A stretch of 64,000 nucleotides of DNA from Paenibacillus sp. P25 (lineage in GTDB: Bacteria > Bacillota > Bacilli > Paenibacillales > NBRC-103111). Both the position numbers and the translations under genes were made by a program. This document shows positions 22,367 to 32,038 of the stretch, piece by piece; position 1 is the first letter of the stretch; each line of letters begins with the position of its first letter. The notes below the pieces were generated by a model. It saw only the letters and a program-made list of their open reading frames with translations, searched no databases and was not told where the DNA came from. The DNA is taken from contig CP085629.1 of assembly GCA_024704175.1 (NCBI GenBank), positions 7,491,501-7,555,500 on the forward strand. The letters run 5' to 3'.

Positions 22367-23377
22367 ATGCTGAATCTTAAATTAGAATATGAGCAGATGA
22401 TTAATGAGATAAACAACAAATCTCAGCAGGAAGTATACAAATTGAGGGTCCTAACGGCTGAAAATCCTATACTTTTTGCAGGTGTAGATACTGCAAGTAT
22501 GACTAGGCAGTTGTATATTGATTTGGGTTTCGAATCTTGGGAGACAGATCAGCTTAAGGCACTTCCAAAATGGCGGGGTTTATCTATTCAAATTGAGTAT
22601 TACGAAAAGTTGGCTTTATTGAGGGGCCATTATTTTCTTGTATTGAGGCAAGAGGCTGAACATGGTACAGAGATATTTGAAGTTGTACTGCAGAATGTCG
22701 TGGATCATTTGCTGCTAAGGGAAGAGAATGAATCGATATTTTCGGTAATATACAAGGTGCTTGAGAGATGGCGTGTATTTTTTCAAAAAGGCGGTTACCG
22801 CAAACTAACCGAAGAGCAGCAACGGGGGCTTTTTGGGGAACTATGGTATATACAGGATTGGCTTAACCGGTTTCCAAATTCTCCGCCACTTATAATTGAA
22901 CAATGGGAAGGTCCAACTAGTGGTCGAATTGACTTTAAGCATTCTAAACGCGGTGTAGAGATTAAAACGGCATTAAATAAGTTAAACAAGACAATTAAAA
23001 TTTCAAACGAGAATCAGTTAAGGTTGACCAATGCAGTTACTAGTATATATCTCTATGTTTGCTTTATAGAACCAAGCAAAACTCATGGCATTTCTCTACA
23101 TTCACTTGTTAATGAGGTTCGCAAAGAAATTGCAAGCCGCTCAGACCGCATGTTATTAAAGTTTAATGACCTTCTTGAGGATTTAAGGTTTAAAGAAAAT
23201 GATTATACCGATGATTTCTTTTTTGTAGATAAAGTAGAGGTATATGAAGCCGCGGCGAACTTTCCAAGAATATTACAGGAAGATCTCCCAAAGGGAATAT
23301 CCCATGTTAGCTACAGTATAGACCTTACACATTGCACTGATTTTGAGAGAGAAGTAGAAGAGGTATTTGATTTGTGA
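22367..23377 (+). CDS. PD-(D/E)XK motif protein (DUF4420 type), likely nuclease subunit
   Basis: A 336-residue protein. GLFGELWYIQDWL (about residue 154) is followed by GRIDFKHSKRGVEIKTALNK, which presents the PD-(D/E)XK pattern with Asp in RIDF and Glu-x-Lys in VEIK. The early GVDTASMTRQLYIDLGF stretch also fits DUF4420-type proteins that accompany Z1 genes. It begins 31 bases after the Z1 stop and is followed 13 bases later by AIPR. I infer it is the DNA-cleaving subunit of the MORC/Z1 system. Its active-site residues appear intact and the gene has no frameshift. Confidence 0.88.
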   Translation: MLNLKLEYEQMINEINNKSQQEVYKLRVLTAENPILFAGVDTASMTRQLYIDLGFESWETDQLKALPKWRGLSIQIEYYEKLALLRGHYFLVLRQEAEHGTEIFEVVLQNVVDHLLLREENESIFSVIYKVLERWRVFFQKGGYRKLTEEQQRGLFGELWYIQDWLNRFPNSPPLIIEQWEGPTSGRIDFKHSKRGVEIKTALNKLNKTIKISNENQLRLTNAVTSIYLYVCFIEPSKTHGISLHSLVNEVRKEIASRSDRMLLKFNDLLEDLRFKENDYTDDFFFVDKVEVYEAAANFPRILQEDLPKGISHVSYSIDLTHCTDFEREVEEVFDL

Positions 23378-23390
23378 TGGGGACTTTTAA

Positions 23391-25232
23391 ATGCTGGAAA
23401 ATAGACAAAGAAGTGAATTCATGAAGGAATTTCTTGAAGAAATAGAAGAGAGGGCAGCGAAAACAGGTGTTTACCTTGTGCCTTTTCTTGAAAAAATGCT
23501 GTTGTTTATAGAACGAGACGTCGAACCTGATATTCTAATTCCTCCATTTATAGATACACATAAGAAAATCGCTGTCAATGCATATTCGTTTGATGAGAGC
23601 CAGCGTGTTCTTGACTTGTATGTTGCAAATTATAACTTTGACCAAAATGAGCACGATTTACTTTCGATTAATATGACAATGCTGACTGATTTGGCCAACC
23701 AGGCAAAACGGTTTATTACGAATGCTAAAACATTAGCTCAGACAATTGATCATTCCCTTCAAGCTCGAGAATTGGCTGTACTCATATCCGAAAACATTAG
23801 TGATATTGATGAAGTGAATATATTTGTTTTAACTAACATGTTCTATAATGCGAATAAACCAATTGAGCTATCGATTCCTGGAATCGAAACGGTTAATGTT
23901 CAGGTTTGGGATATAGATCGTATTCTTCAAATGATCTTGGCTGAGCAAGGAATTCAAACAATTCATATTGATTTTGCAAATGAATTAGGACAGACATTTG
24001 AAATGATGTATGTTCCTAGTACTCAACAGGAAGGAACCAAGAATTACTTTTCATGTTATGTAGGTTTTATACCTGCTGAGTCGCTTGCGAAAGCATACGA
24101 TCAATGGGGATCTAAACTCGTTGAGCGAAATGTCAGGTCTTTTTTGCAGGCAAAAGGTGCTACCAATAAGGGGATTTTGAAGACACTAAAAGATCCAAAT
24201 GAGCGGCGAATGTTTGTCAGCTATAATAATGGTATATCTAGTGTAGCTCGTGCAGGGGATATTGAGAAAATAAATGAATACATTAATCTTTTCCGAATTC
24301 AAGGATTGACGGGCTGGCAAATTGTTAACGGTGGCCAAACGACTGCATCCATCCACCAGGCTTATAAGAGTGGAGTCGATTTAACGGATGTGTATGTTCA
24401 GGCCAAATTAACAATTCTACATGTTGAAGCAAATCAAGAAAAAGATCAGCGACTTCTTGAAGATGAAATGGTATCAAATATTTCAAAGTATGCGAATACA
24501 CAGAATAAAATAAATAACTCTGACTTGCTAGCCAACTCTAGGTTTATGTCTGACTTAGAGAAATTTTCTAGGGATACATGGATACCGACTAACGATGGAC
24601 GTAAAGCAGAGAGTAAATGGTACTTTGAGCGCGCGAGAGGTCAATATGCAGTTGATTTGAATAGACGTAAACGTGGTAAGGAACAGAATGAATTTAAAAA
24701 GCAGTACCCAAGTGAAAAGGTGATTACCAAAGTTGACTTAGCTAAACATTATATGTCATGCGAAGGTTTTCCACACATATCAAGTAAAGGTGGAGAAGAG
24801 GCCTTTAAGCGGTTTATGGAGCAAAACAAGCAGTATTGGAAATACGATAAGGATGAAAACGATGAGCTCATTCCATTGAGTGAAGTAACAATCGAAGTCT
24901 ATCAGAAACTAATAGCAAGAACGATTATTAATTTCCATGTTACTGATATTGTGGAATCCATGCGACTGCAGGGGTATAGAGCAAATGTAATTTATTATAC
25001 TGTGGCTATGCTTCATCATATTTATGGAAAAAGGATAGAACTGCTGGATGTATGGAATAGGCAAACACTTTCCGATAAATGGGATGAAGTTATACGGATT
25101 ATAGCGGATAAAGCATTATTCTTTCTTCGCGATTCTGCCGGTGATCGAAATGTAACTCAATGGGCTAAGCAGGAAGCCTGCTGGGTGCAGTTTAAAGATG
25201 AATATACGAAGCAATTGAGTAATATCTTTTGA
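23391..25232 (+). CDS. AIPR-family (abortive infection phage resistance) protein
   Basis: A 613-residue protein of the AIPR family. The conserved core is visible at about residues 240-380: ERNVRSFLQAKGATNKGI, RRMFVSYNNGIS, GWQIVNGGQTTASIHQAY, and ISKYANTQNKINNSDL. Members are known from abortive-infection loci and from Z1-linked restriction operons; the biochemical activity is not established to my knowledge. It is the last gene before a terminator and is intact. It starts 13 bases after the PD-(D/E)XK gene, so the MORC, Z1, nuclease and AIPR genes form one tight operon. Confidence 0.93.
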   Translation: MLENRQRSEFMKEFLEEIEERAAKTGVYLVPFLEKMLLFIERDVEPDILIPPFIDTHKKIAVNAYSFDESQRVLDLYVANYNFDQNEHDLLSINMTMLTDLANQAKRFITNAKTLAQTIDHSLQARELAVLISENISDIDEVNIFVLTNMFYNANKPIELSIPGIETVNVQVWDIDRILQMILAEQGIQTIHIDFANELGQTFEMMYVPSTQQEGTKNYFSCYVGFIPAESLAKAYDQWGSKLVERNVRSFLQAKGATNKGILKTLKDPNERRMFVSYNNGISSVARAGDIEKINEYINLFRIQGLTGWQIVNGGQTTASIHQAYKSGVDLTDVYVQAKLTILHVEANQEKDQRLLEDEMVSNISKYANTQNKINNSDLLANSRFMSDLEKFSRDTWIPTNDGRKAESKWYFERARGQYAVDLNRRKRGKEQNEFKKQYPSEKVITKVDLAKHYMSCEGFPHISSKGGEEAFKRFMEQNKQYWKYDKDENDELIPLSEVTIEVYQKLIARTIINFHVTDIVESMRLQGYRANVIYYTVAMLHHIYGKRIELLDVWNRQTLSDKWDEVIRIIADKALFFLRDSAGDRNVTQWAKQEACWVQFKDEYTKQLSNIF

Positions 25233-25245
25233 TTCAAAATCAATA

Positions 25246-25284
25246 AAAACACTCACTACCGGGGAACTGGTATGAGTGTTTATT
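25246..25284 (+). terminator. Terminator after AIPR
   Basis: AACACTCACTACC pairs with GGTATGAGTGTT (one mismatch), followed by TATTAATTATT. Confidence 0.8.
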
Positions 25285-25390
25285 AATTATTATGTGTTAA
25301 TAATCGGTGAGAATTTATAAGTCAAAATTATGTACGCTGCTGATATGGGTAAGAATAGAACATAATACGAAAAACAAAAGTGGTGAAAAA

Positions 25391-26053
25391 ATGAGAAAAG
25401 ACTCTTTTTTCTGGGAAAGTTTACTGGCATGGTATTCCGAAAATGGTCGGCATCACTTTCCGTGGCGAAATACAAAAGAACCTTATCGAATTTTATTGGC
25501 AGAATTTTTGCTTCAGCAGACACATGTACGGAAAGTTCAGGAAGTATATGATCAGCTTCTGCTAAAATATCCTGATATAAGTGAATTAGCAAGCGCAAAT
25601 ATTGAAACAGTGGAAAAAATCATTGCTCCTATTGGGCTAAAATACCGCGCAGAAAGACTAATAAAAACAGCTGGGATTATTTGTAGTCTATATGATTGTA
25701 AAGTTCCGAATGATTATAACGAATTAAGGAAGCTTCCGGGGATTGGCGATTACATTGCAAATGCTATACTGTGCTATGCATTTGATCAACCGGTTGTTCC
25801 TATCGATACGAATGTTATTCGGCTCTTTTCAAGATACTTTGGATATACATCGACGAACCCCAGACCTCGAATGGACAAGGAGTTGGCTTCTAAAATTAGA
25901 GCCCACTTTGAGGGAATGGTCAGCACGAGATCGGCTAATTTAGCAGTGCTCGATTTTGCGGGTGCAGTATGTACTGCTAAAAATCCAAAATCAGTAGAAT
26001 GTCCATTATTAAAGTATTGCTTTGATTATCTTGGACAAAAGGGACTTTCTTAG
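25391..26053 (+). CDS. HhH-GPD DNA glycosylase, MIG-like (T:G mismatch) type
   Basis: A 220-residue MutY/EndoIII-superfamily glycosylase starting at ATG after GTGGTGAAAAA. N-terminal HFPWRNTKEPYRILLAE and FLLQQTHV fit MutY and MIG enzymes. The helix-hairpin-helix is LPGIGDYIANAI: the position that is Lys in EndoIII and Ser in MutY is Tyr, as in the archaeal MIG thymine glycosylase. The catalytic Asp is in VPIDTNVIRLF. The C-terminal cluster motif reads Cys-x6-Ser-x2-Cys-x5-Cys, so the second of four Fe-S ligands is missing. Beside two cytosine methyltransferases it would repair T:G mismatches from deaminated 5-methylcytosine, the job Vsr does elsewhere. Confidence 0.88.
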   Translation: MRKDSFFWESLLAWYSENGRHHFPWRNTKEPYRILLAEFLLQQTHVRKVQEVYDQLLLKYPDISELASANIETVEKIIAPIGLKYRAERLIKTAGIICSLYDCKVPNDYNELRKLPGIGDYIANAILCYAFDQPVVPIDTNVIRLFSRYFGYTSTNPRPRMDKELASKIRAHFEGMVSTRSANLAVLDFAGAVCTAKNPKSVECPLLKYCFDYLGQKGLS

Positions 26054-26110
26054 CGCATCATTGTTGATGAACGTATAGTATAGAAAGTGATAAAAAAATA
26101 TTTTGTTAGG

Positions 26111-26150
26111 GAGGTTATCTTATGGCATACCATAAGATAACCTCTTTTTA
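26111..26150 (+). terminator. Terminator after the glycosylase gene
   Basis: GAGGTTATCTTATGG and its perfect complement form a 15-bp stem with a 4-nt loop, followed by TTTTTA. Confidence 0.93.
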
Positions 26151-26264
26151 CTTTTATTTTCAGTCTAATTGTAAACTTTCAGCCAATGGGAAAAGGAGGA
26201 AATTGTATGTTGATGTAGAATATTGTCTTAGTAGGACTTTAATACTAGCATAGTAGGTGATAGT

Positions 26265-26507
26265 ATGGCTTTATTATGTCACAAACAAATGACCAAACTA
26301 AATAAAACGAGAATCAGTGTTCATCAGACTGTTAGGGCGACATATTCAACCTTTAAAGATAGTAGTGGTAGAAAGTTTTTTCAGATAGATACTTATGGTT
26401 CAGAAGATAGGGAAATACCAAATAAAATAAGTCAGTCACTGCAGCTCGACGAGGAAACAGCACTGTTTTTGCTCGACGTAATAAAAAACGAATTAGAATT
26501 AAAATAG
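26265..26507 (+). CDS. Small protein preceding the RNase A-like toxin gene
   Basis: An 80-residue protein; a second ATG at 26289 would give 72 residues beginning MTKLNKTRISVHQTVRATYS. GTGATAGT before 26265 and a longer purine stretch near 26200 are the only ribosome-site candidates. It is beta-rich in the middle (RKFFQIDTYGSEDRE) with a C-terminal helix. I do not recognise the family. It ends 40 bases before the RNase A-like gene, so it could be an immunity partner or a restriction accessory; nothing in the sequence decides this. Confidence 0.6.
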   Translation: MALLCHKQMTKLNKTRISVHQTVRATYSTFKDSSGRKFFQIDTYGSEDREIPNKISQSLQLDEETALFLLDVIKNELELK

Positions 26508-26547
26508 TTTATGTCACAAAAGTACAACGTTTGGGAGTGATATTTTA

Positions 26548-26952
26548 ATGGCTTTATTCTCCAATACAACCGTTCCATTACCGAATGGGCTTCAAGAACA
26601 CGAGAACCTTGGAGGCCATTTGATAAGAAAGCACGTTGATGTTTCAGATTCAGACTTAACTCAAAGATTAATTGATGAACCTGAAATAAGTGGAGCTTCA
26701 AGATTTAATGATTTAAATACTGCAGAAAGTGTAGTCAGTGAATTATTGATATCAAATCAGCAAAAAATTGAAAACTGGTTAAAAAATAGACCGGGTCAAT
26801 ATACGACTACAATTAGACATACAAGCACTGATATAAATGGGCGTGGTATTTTGCGTGGAAATACATCATTTGATAGTCTACATAATTTTATGATAGTGTT
26901 ACGTCGTGTGGGGACAGATGGCTTTATTTATACTGGTTATCCAACTTGGTAA
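26548..26952 (+). CDS. Standalone RNase A-like toxin domain (CdiA-CT type)
   Basis: A 134-residue protein that looks like the bacterial RNase A-like domain usually found at the C-terminus of CdiA and other polymorphic toxins. Family landmarks are EHENLGGHLIRKHVDVSD near the start (catalytic-type His24 and a Lys-His pair), ASRFNDLNTAESVVSELL, NQQKIENWL, and the end FIYTGYPTW. No secretion or repeat domain is attached and there is no signal peptide, so it would act inside the producing cell. It lies 13 bases before the second Z1 gene, suggesting co-expression as an effector. The match is from memory of the family pattern and is fairly specific. Confidence 0.78.
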   Translation: MALFSNTTVPLPNGLQEHENLGGHLIRKHVDVSDSDLTQRLIDEPEISGASRFNDLNTAESVVSELLISNQQKIENWLKNRPGQYTTTIRHTSTDINGRGILRGNTSFDSLHNFMIVLRRVGTDGFIYTGYPTW

Positions 26953-26964
26953 AGGGGTATTTAA

Positions 26965-29876
26965 ATGGAACAAATTGATTGGTATGAGGAATTACAAGAC
27001 TTTCTTATGTCCTATTTCAATCAAGATATGGGCTCTATAAAAGAAGCTATAGATATTTTTCTTGAGAATAATGATATATATTATAAACGTATTGTTATTA
27101 ATTCGTTAGAGGCATTTATGGCGGCTGACTGGACCTTAGAACAGAAAGAGCAGTTCGTATTAAATAATACCTTTATATATTTCCCTGTTATGAAACTCTC
27201 ACCTGTTGCATGGATTGAGAAAATATATTCTATATTGAAAGATGATTTGAACACTCAGCAAGCTGAAGTTAATACTGAGTTATTCAAAAAAGCAGTAGGA
27301 GCTGCAGAGAATTTAATTGATGAGGATCATGTAAGAAAATTCGGTGCTGTCTTTGCAATAAATGAAGCTGTGGAAGTTTTAAAGTCAATTCCTAAATTTT
27401 CAAATGTTGATTTCTATAAGGTTCAAGAACGTATGCTTGACTATTATAATTCTTCGAATACTAGTAGTAACATAATGGTCAAAGATAAGGATTCAGAGCC
27501 GACATCATGGTATACCTCAGAATATAGTAACATTACATGGAAATTTTGGAACAGATACAGGAAATACTTGCTAGACACGAAAAAGTGGGATAATAAAACA
27601 GTTAATGGACTTGATATTTCTACCGAGGGCATTTTAAGAAGATTTGAGCACCCTCGATATAAAGAGGATTATGATATAAGGGGTCTTGTAGTAGGAGAAG
27701 TACAGTCGGGTAAGACTTCAAATTATACCGGACTTATTTGTAAATCTCTAGATCTAGGTTATCAATTAATTGTAGTATTAACTGGAATTCATGATGACCT
27801 TAGAAGTCAGACGCAAATTAGGCTTGACGAAGAAGTAATAGGTAGAAAATCAGGGGAACAAAGTAAAGCCTTAATTGGTGTCGGACTAATCGAGGATTTA
27901 CCAATTCAGTGCTTAACATCACGTGATGAGGGAGGGGATGTAAACAGCAACTTATTAAGTCGAGTAGGGGTTTATCCATCAGAAAGTAATCCTCTTATCT
28001 TAGTTGTTAAAAAGAACAAATTTATACTAGAAGCAATAAGAGACTATTTCAAGAATAAAACTTCTAATATTTCCTTGTTAATGATAGATGACGAGGCAGA
28101 TCAGGCATCGATTGACACTAATTCCTCCGAGAATACCGAAAGTGAAGAATATAATCCTACTACTATAAATGCTTTAATACGTGAAATTTTGATGCAGTTT
28201 AATCAGAGAGTCTATGTAGGATATACGGCAACTCCATTTGCAAATGTTTTGATCAATCATGAAGTAAAACACGACAAGTATGGTCCAGACCTATTCCCTA
28301 AAGATTTTATTGTATCATTAGTAACGCCATCAAATTATGTCGGGCCAGAAACTATTTTTGGGACCGATGGGTATCCAATTCTTCGGGAAACTAGAGATGA
28401 AATAGAATTTAACATGACTGAGGAAGGTCTACCGACGAGTTTGCCGAACTCTTTGCAAAAAGCAGTAAGATCGTTTATCTTATCAACCGCAATAAGAGTT
28501 TTACGTGGACAAACCCATGAACATAATTCGATGTTGGTCCATATAAATCGATCAGTTAATTTTCAAAAGATACTAACTGGATTGGTTCACGATGAGCTAG
28601 AGCAAATTAAAATATATTTTAAATATGATGACAATAAGGAACAGAAGAGTAGAATAATTAATGAGTTGAAAAATTTGTGGGAAGAGGACTTTATAAAAAC
28701 GACAGAAACAATTTATGGAACTAAAAGCGAAAAAGTGTGGAATGACATTGCTCAGGTAATACATGAAGTAATTCAAAGAGTTACTGTTCAAATGATAAAT
28801 GGTCAATCTACGGACAGCTTAAATTATAAAGAAAATGTTGAAAACGGACTATATGTAATTGCAATTGGTGGCGATAAGCTATCTAGAGGTTTGACATTAG
28901 AGGGACTCACAACAAGTTACTATTTAAGGTCGAGTAATATGTATGATACTCTTATGCAAATGGGCAGATGGTTTGGATATAGAGATGGGTATGTCGACTT
29001 ATGCAGAATTTATACGTCACCTATTCTCATTGAAAACTATCGATATATTGCCAAAGCTAGTAAAGAGTTAAGGGAAAATCTTAAGCTAATGGAAGTATGG
29101 GGAAATCGCCTACTAGTTTTGGTTTAAAGATTTTATCACACCCTGATCTGCAGGTTACTAGTCTGCTTAAAATGAAGGATGCAATTCAGGTTACTGAATC
29201 ATTATCTTTTTCGGGCTCGACTTCTCAGACTGTTGTTTTTGAAGAGAAAAAGGAGATAATTGAAGGTAATTATATTGCCACCCTATCATTTATTGATCAG
29301 TTAGGAAAACCTATAGACCAAAAGTACGGAAATTATTTGTGGCAAGTAAAAGCAGAGACGATACTTGAGTATTTATCTAAGTTTACTACTCCTGAAAAGG
29401 CATTAACTGTAAAAACCAATTTATGGTCAGATTATATTAAAGAGCAGTTACAGCATGATGAATTAACTAATTGGACTGTTGCCTTGATGTCAAATCAGCA
29501 AGAAAACGAGAACAGTTTTAAAGTGACTAGCGAAATTATTTGTAATCCAGCAAGCCGACAATATCTCAACAGAATTGATGGAATAATATCGATAGGCACA
29601 CTTTTGAGTCAAGGAGATGAATTCCTTGATATTGATGTTCAGCAAGAAGCTTCAAGAAAAATAAAAACTTTAAGGGCTTTGAGACGAGAAACAAATGGAT
29701 TGCTGTTAGTATACCCATTAACAATTACAGATAAATTTGCAGTTGATGGGAAGAAACCGGCAATTAAAAACTTAGATCAGAGAATTATTGGTTTGGTCGC
29801 TTGTTTCCCTTACAGTGAAACTGCTCAGACAATTAACTATGTTGCAAATACAATTTATATTAAAAATAACGAGTAA
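26965..29876 (+). CDS. Z1-domain helicase-like ATPase, copy 2 (frameshifted)
   Basis: A second full-length Z1 protein of about 960 residues with a longer N-terminus than copy 1. Walker A is GEVQSGKTSNYTGL, then VLTGIHDDLRSQTQIRLDEE, Walker B LLMIDDEADQAS, VGYTATPFANVLI, GGDKLSRGLTLEGL and LMQMGRWFGYRDG. The frame breaks at the G4 run 29099-29102, after which PTSFGLKILSHPDLQVTS and the C-terminal domain continue to 29876. It follows the RNase A-like gene by 12 bases and ends before a terminator. No MORC, nuclease or AIPR gene accompanies it, so it may share partners with copy 1 or work with the toxin. Confidence 0.87.
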
Positions 29877-29925
29877 GTTTTGAGACCAGTTTAAAGGTTT
29901 GTTGTTAGATGGTATCACATTCTAA

Positions 29926-29960
29926 AAGGGCCTACTTCTTCAGATGCAGGCCCTTTTTAA
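29926..29960 (+). terminator. Terminator after Z1 copy 2
   Basis: AAAGGGCCT pairs with AGGCCCTTT around a 13-nt loop and runs into TTTTTAATATTTT. Confidence 0.9.
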
Positions 29961-30107
29961 TATTTTGAAAAATTTTGACGATACATCCATAAAAACTAAT
30001 TTTACTTTTCAACTAACTTTCCTTAAAGGAAATTGTTAAAGGAAACTCTTTTCTGTTGCTTAGCAAATGACATTAATAAGAGTGTTAAAGTATGTGGAGG
30101 TGGAATT

Positions 30108-30747
30108 TTGACAATAGCTGAAAGAAAAGAAGCATTTTTTGATGATTTACTTAAAAAGCCATTGTCATTTGTTGTTTCAAAATGGATTATAGACTGCCCT
30201 CCTTATATTTTTGAAGATGATATACTTGAATGTATTGAGTGGAAAGAAAAGCTCTCCTCTGTAATTGGGATAGATAGTAGATCGATTGTTATAACAGGAA
30301 GTGCGGGCGTAGGTTTTAGTCTAAATCCCTCTAAAGACTTTAGAGAATATCGAAACCAATCAGATATTGATGTAGCCGTAATTTCAACTCACTTTTTTGA
30401 CATTTCTTGGCATGCCCTTAGAAATTTAGGATCACGAAGACATCGATTAACTGAAGAACAGAAAGAATCAGTCAACGATCATGTTAATAGACTTATTTAT
30501 TGGGGAACAATTGCTACTGATAAGATACTTCCCATACTACCATTTGCTAAAGAATGGGATCTTTGCTTTGGTTAAAATGAAGCAAGAATTAAAAACCTTG
30601 GATAAAGATATCAATATTCGCATATACAAGGATTTTGAATCATTGAGATCATACAACATGAACAACCTAAAAAGTCTAAAGAATAAACTAATTGAAATGC
30701 AATTAGGAGGTAGAGAAAGTGAAAAATTACTTAAACACCACCCTTAG
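30108..30747 (+). CDS. Nucleotidyltransferase-fold protein (frameshifted)
   Basis: Starts at TTG with the strong site GGAGGTGGAATT just upstream. The nucleotidyltransferase signature is ITGSAGVGFSL (about residue 62) followed by the two metal-binding Asp residues in NQSDIDVAV (about residue 84). The frame breaks at the G3 run 30556-30558 (KEWDLCFG); the neighbouring frame continues with ALVKMKQELKTLDKD and a coiled helical tail to 30747, overlapping the DUF262 gene by 29 bases. The pairing suggests a two-gene unit. Many defence and toxin-antitoxin systems use such folds, but the substrate cannot be told. Confidence 0.75.
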
Positions 30748-31801
30748 AAACGTGTTCTGGTTTAAAAAAGTCAATGATAGTATGGAACTTGAAATGAAGC
30801 CTCCATTTCAGAGGAATCCAGTTTGGGTTACAAAACAAAAAAGTTATTTTATCGACTCACTATTAAATGGCTTCCCTGTCCCGGAAATATATATGCAGGA
30901 AGAAATACACGGAATCAGTGATGTAAAATATATTCTGGTTGATGGCCAACAGCGAATTAGATCAGTGCTCGAGTATCTTGAAGGCGAATACAAAACAGAT
31001 AATGGCCCTACAAGTTGGGGTGGGAAATACTATGAAGATTTGGATGATCAGGATAAACGAACACTTCTCGAGTATAATTTTGTGGTTAGAATATTGCCAA
31101 GTATGGATGATGACGAAATAAGAACTATATTTCAAAGATTAAATCGTAATGTTATATCACTTAATAAACAAGAATTAAGACAAGCAACTTATTGGGGGCC
31201 TTTCATTCAATTAATGAACAAAATCTCCGATGATCCTATTTGGACAAAGATCGATATTTTTACTCAGAATGATATTAGGAGAATGAATGATGTAGAATAT
31301 GTTAGTGAACTTACTGTCGCTTACCTCCATGGATTACAAAACAAAAAACAAAGCCTTGATAAATATTATTTAATGTATGAAGAAGAATTTGAGAAAGCCC
31401 AAGTAGAAAACATTTTTAACCTTGTGTTTTCGCAATTACTGGATATAGTCCCGGGTATAAATGAGACCAGATGGAGTAAAAAGACAGACTTTTATACTCT
31501 GTTCCTCTTGTTAGCAAAGTACGAAGATATGTTGCCCTTGGATGAATCAAGAGTTTATCGTGTTAGAGATCTTCTTCTTTCATTCGGTAGAACAGTAGAT
31601 GAGCGAATGAAATCAGCTGGATTACAAGAAAGAGAAGCGACCGATGATGAGTCTAATGAAGTTGAAATAGATCAAATAGAATACGCTGATGCAGATAGTA
31701 TATCAAAATACATGTCAGGTATTCGCGCTTCATCGGACTTAGGGAGTAGACGAAGACGCGAAGAGGCTTTGGAAAAAGAGTTTCTTGCTGTATTAAGGTA
31801 A
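30719..31801 (+). CDS. DUF262-family protein
   Basis: A 360-residue protein starting at GTG with AGGAGGTAGAGAAA upstream, inside the end of the preceding gene. The DUF262 core is visible: FQRNPVWVTKQKSYFIDSLL, GFPVPEIYM, the signature LVDGQQRIRSVLEYL (about residue 74), and FQRLNRNVISLNKQELRQA. This ParB-like fold forms the N-terminal part of GmrSD-type modification-dependent systems and many other defence proteins. The usual GmrSD nuclease domain (DUF1524 HNH) is absent, so cleavage activity, if any, must come from elsewhere, perhaps the partner. The C-terminus is acidic then Arg-rich. Confidence 0.87.
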   Translation: MKNYLNTTLRNVFWFKKVNDSMELEMKPPFQRNPVWVTKQKSYFIDSLLNGFPVPEIYMQEEIHGISDVKYILVDGQQRIRSVLEYLEGEYKTDNGPTSWGGKYYEDLDDQDKRTLLEYNFVVRILPSMDDDEIRTIFQRLNRNVISLNKQELRQATYWGPFIQLMNKISDDPIWTKIDIFTQNDIRRMNDVEYVSELTVAYLHGLQNKKQSLDKYYLMYEEEFEKAQVENIFNLVFSQLLDIVPGINETRWSKKTDFYTLFLLLAKYEDMLPLDESRVYRVRDLLLSFGRTVDERMKSAGLQEREATDDESNEVEIDQIEYADADSISKYMSGIRASSDLGSRRRREEALEKEFLAVLR

Positions 31802-31987
31802 ATAAGATTTAAGTTGATTTAAAAAGCTATTTGGCAAGTGTATCGATAAAAAACACAGGCCTCCGCTAGGTTTTGGCACTAAGCCTGACATTATAGTACT
31901 AATGTGGTACGGAGAGAGTATTGGATGGATGGTACTGATCTTCTTCTCTTTTGAGAATGCACACTAAGTTAAATGTCTGTTGACACC

Positions 31988-32010
31988 TTGTTGACGAACC
32001 TCGTCAACAA
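31988..32010. repeat. Inverted repeat, 9-bp arms
   Basis: TTGTTGACG and CGTCAACAA are exact complements around AACCT. There is no T-run, so it is not an obvious terminator. It sits 29 bp before the larger inverted repeat. Confidence 0.7.
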
Positions 32011-32038
32011 ACAATAAAATTCGAACAAAAAGAACAAT

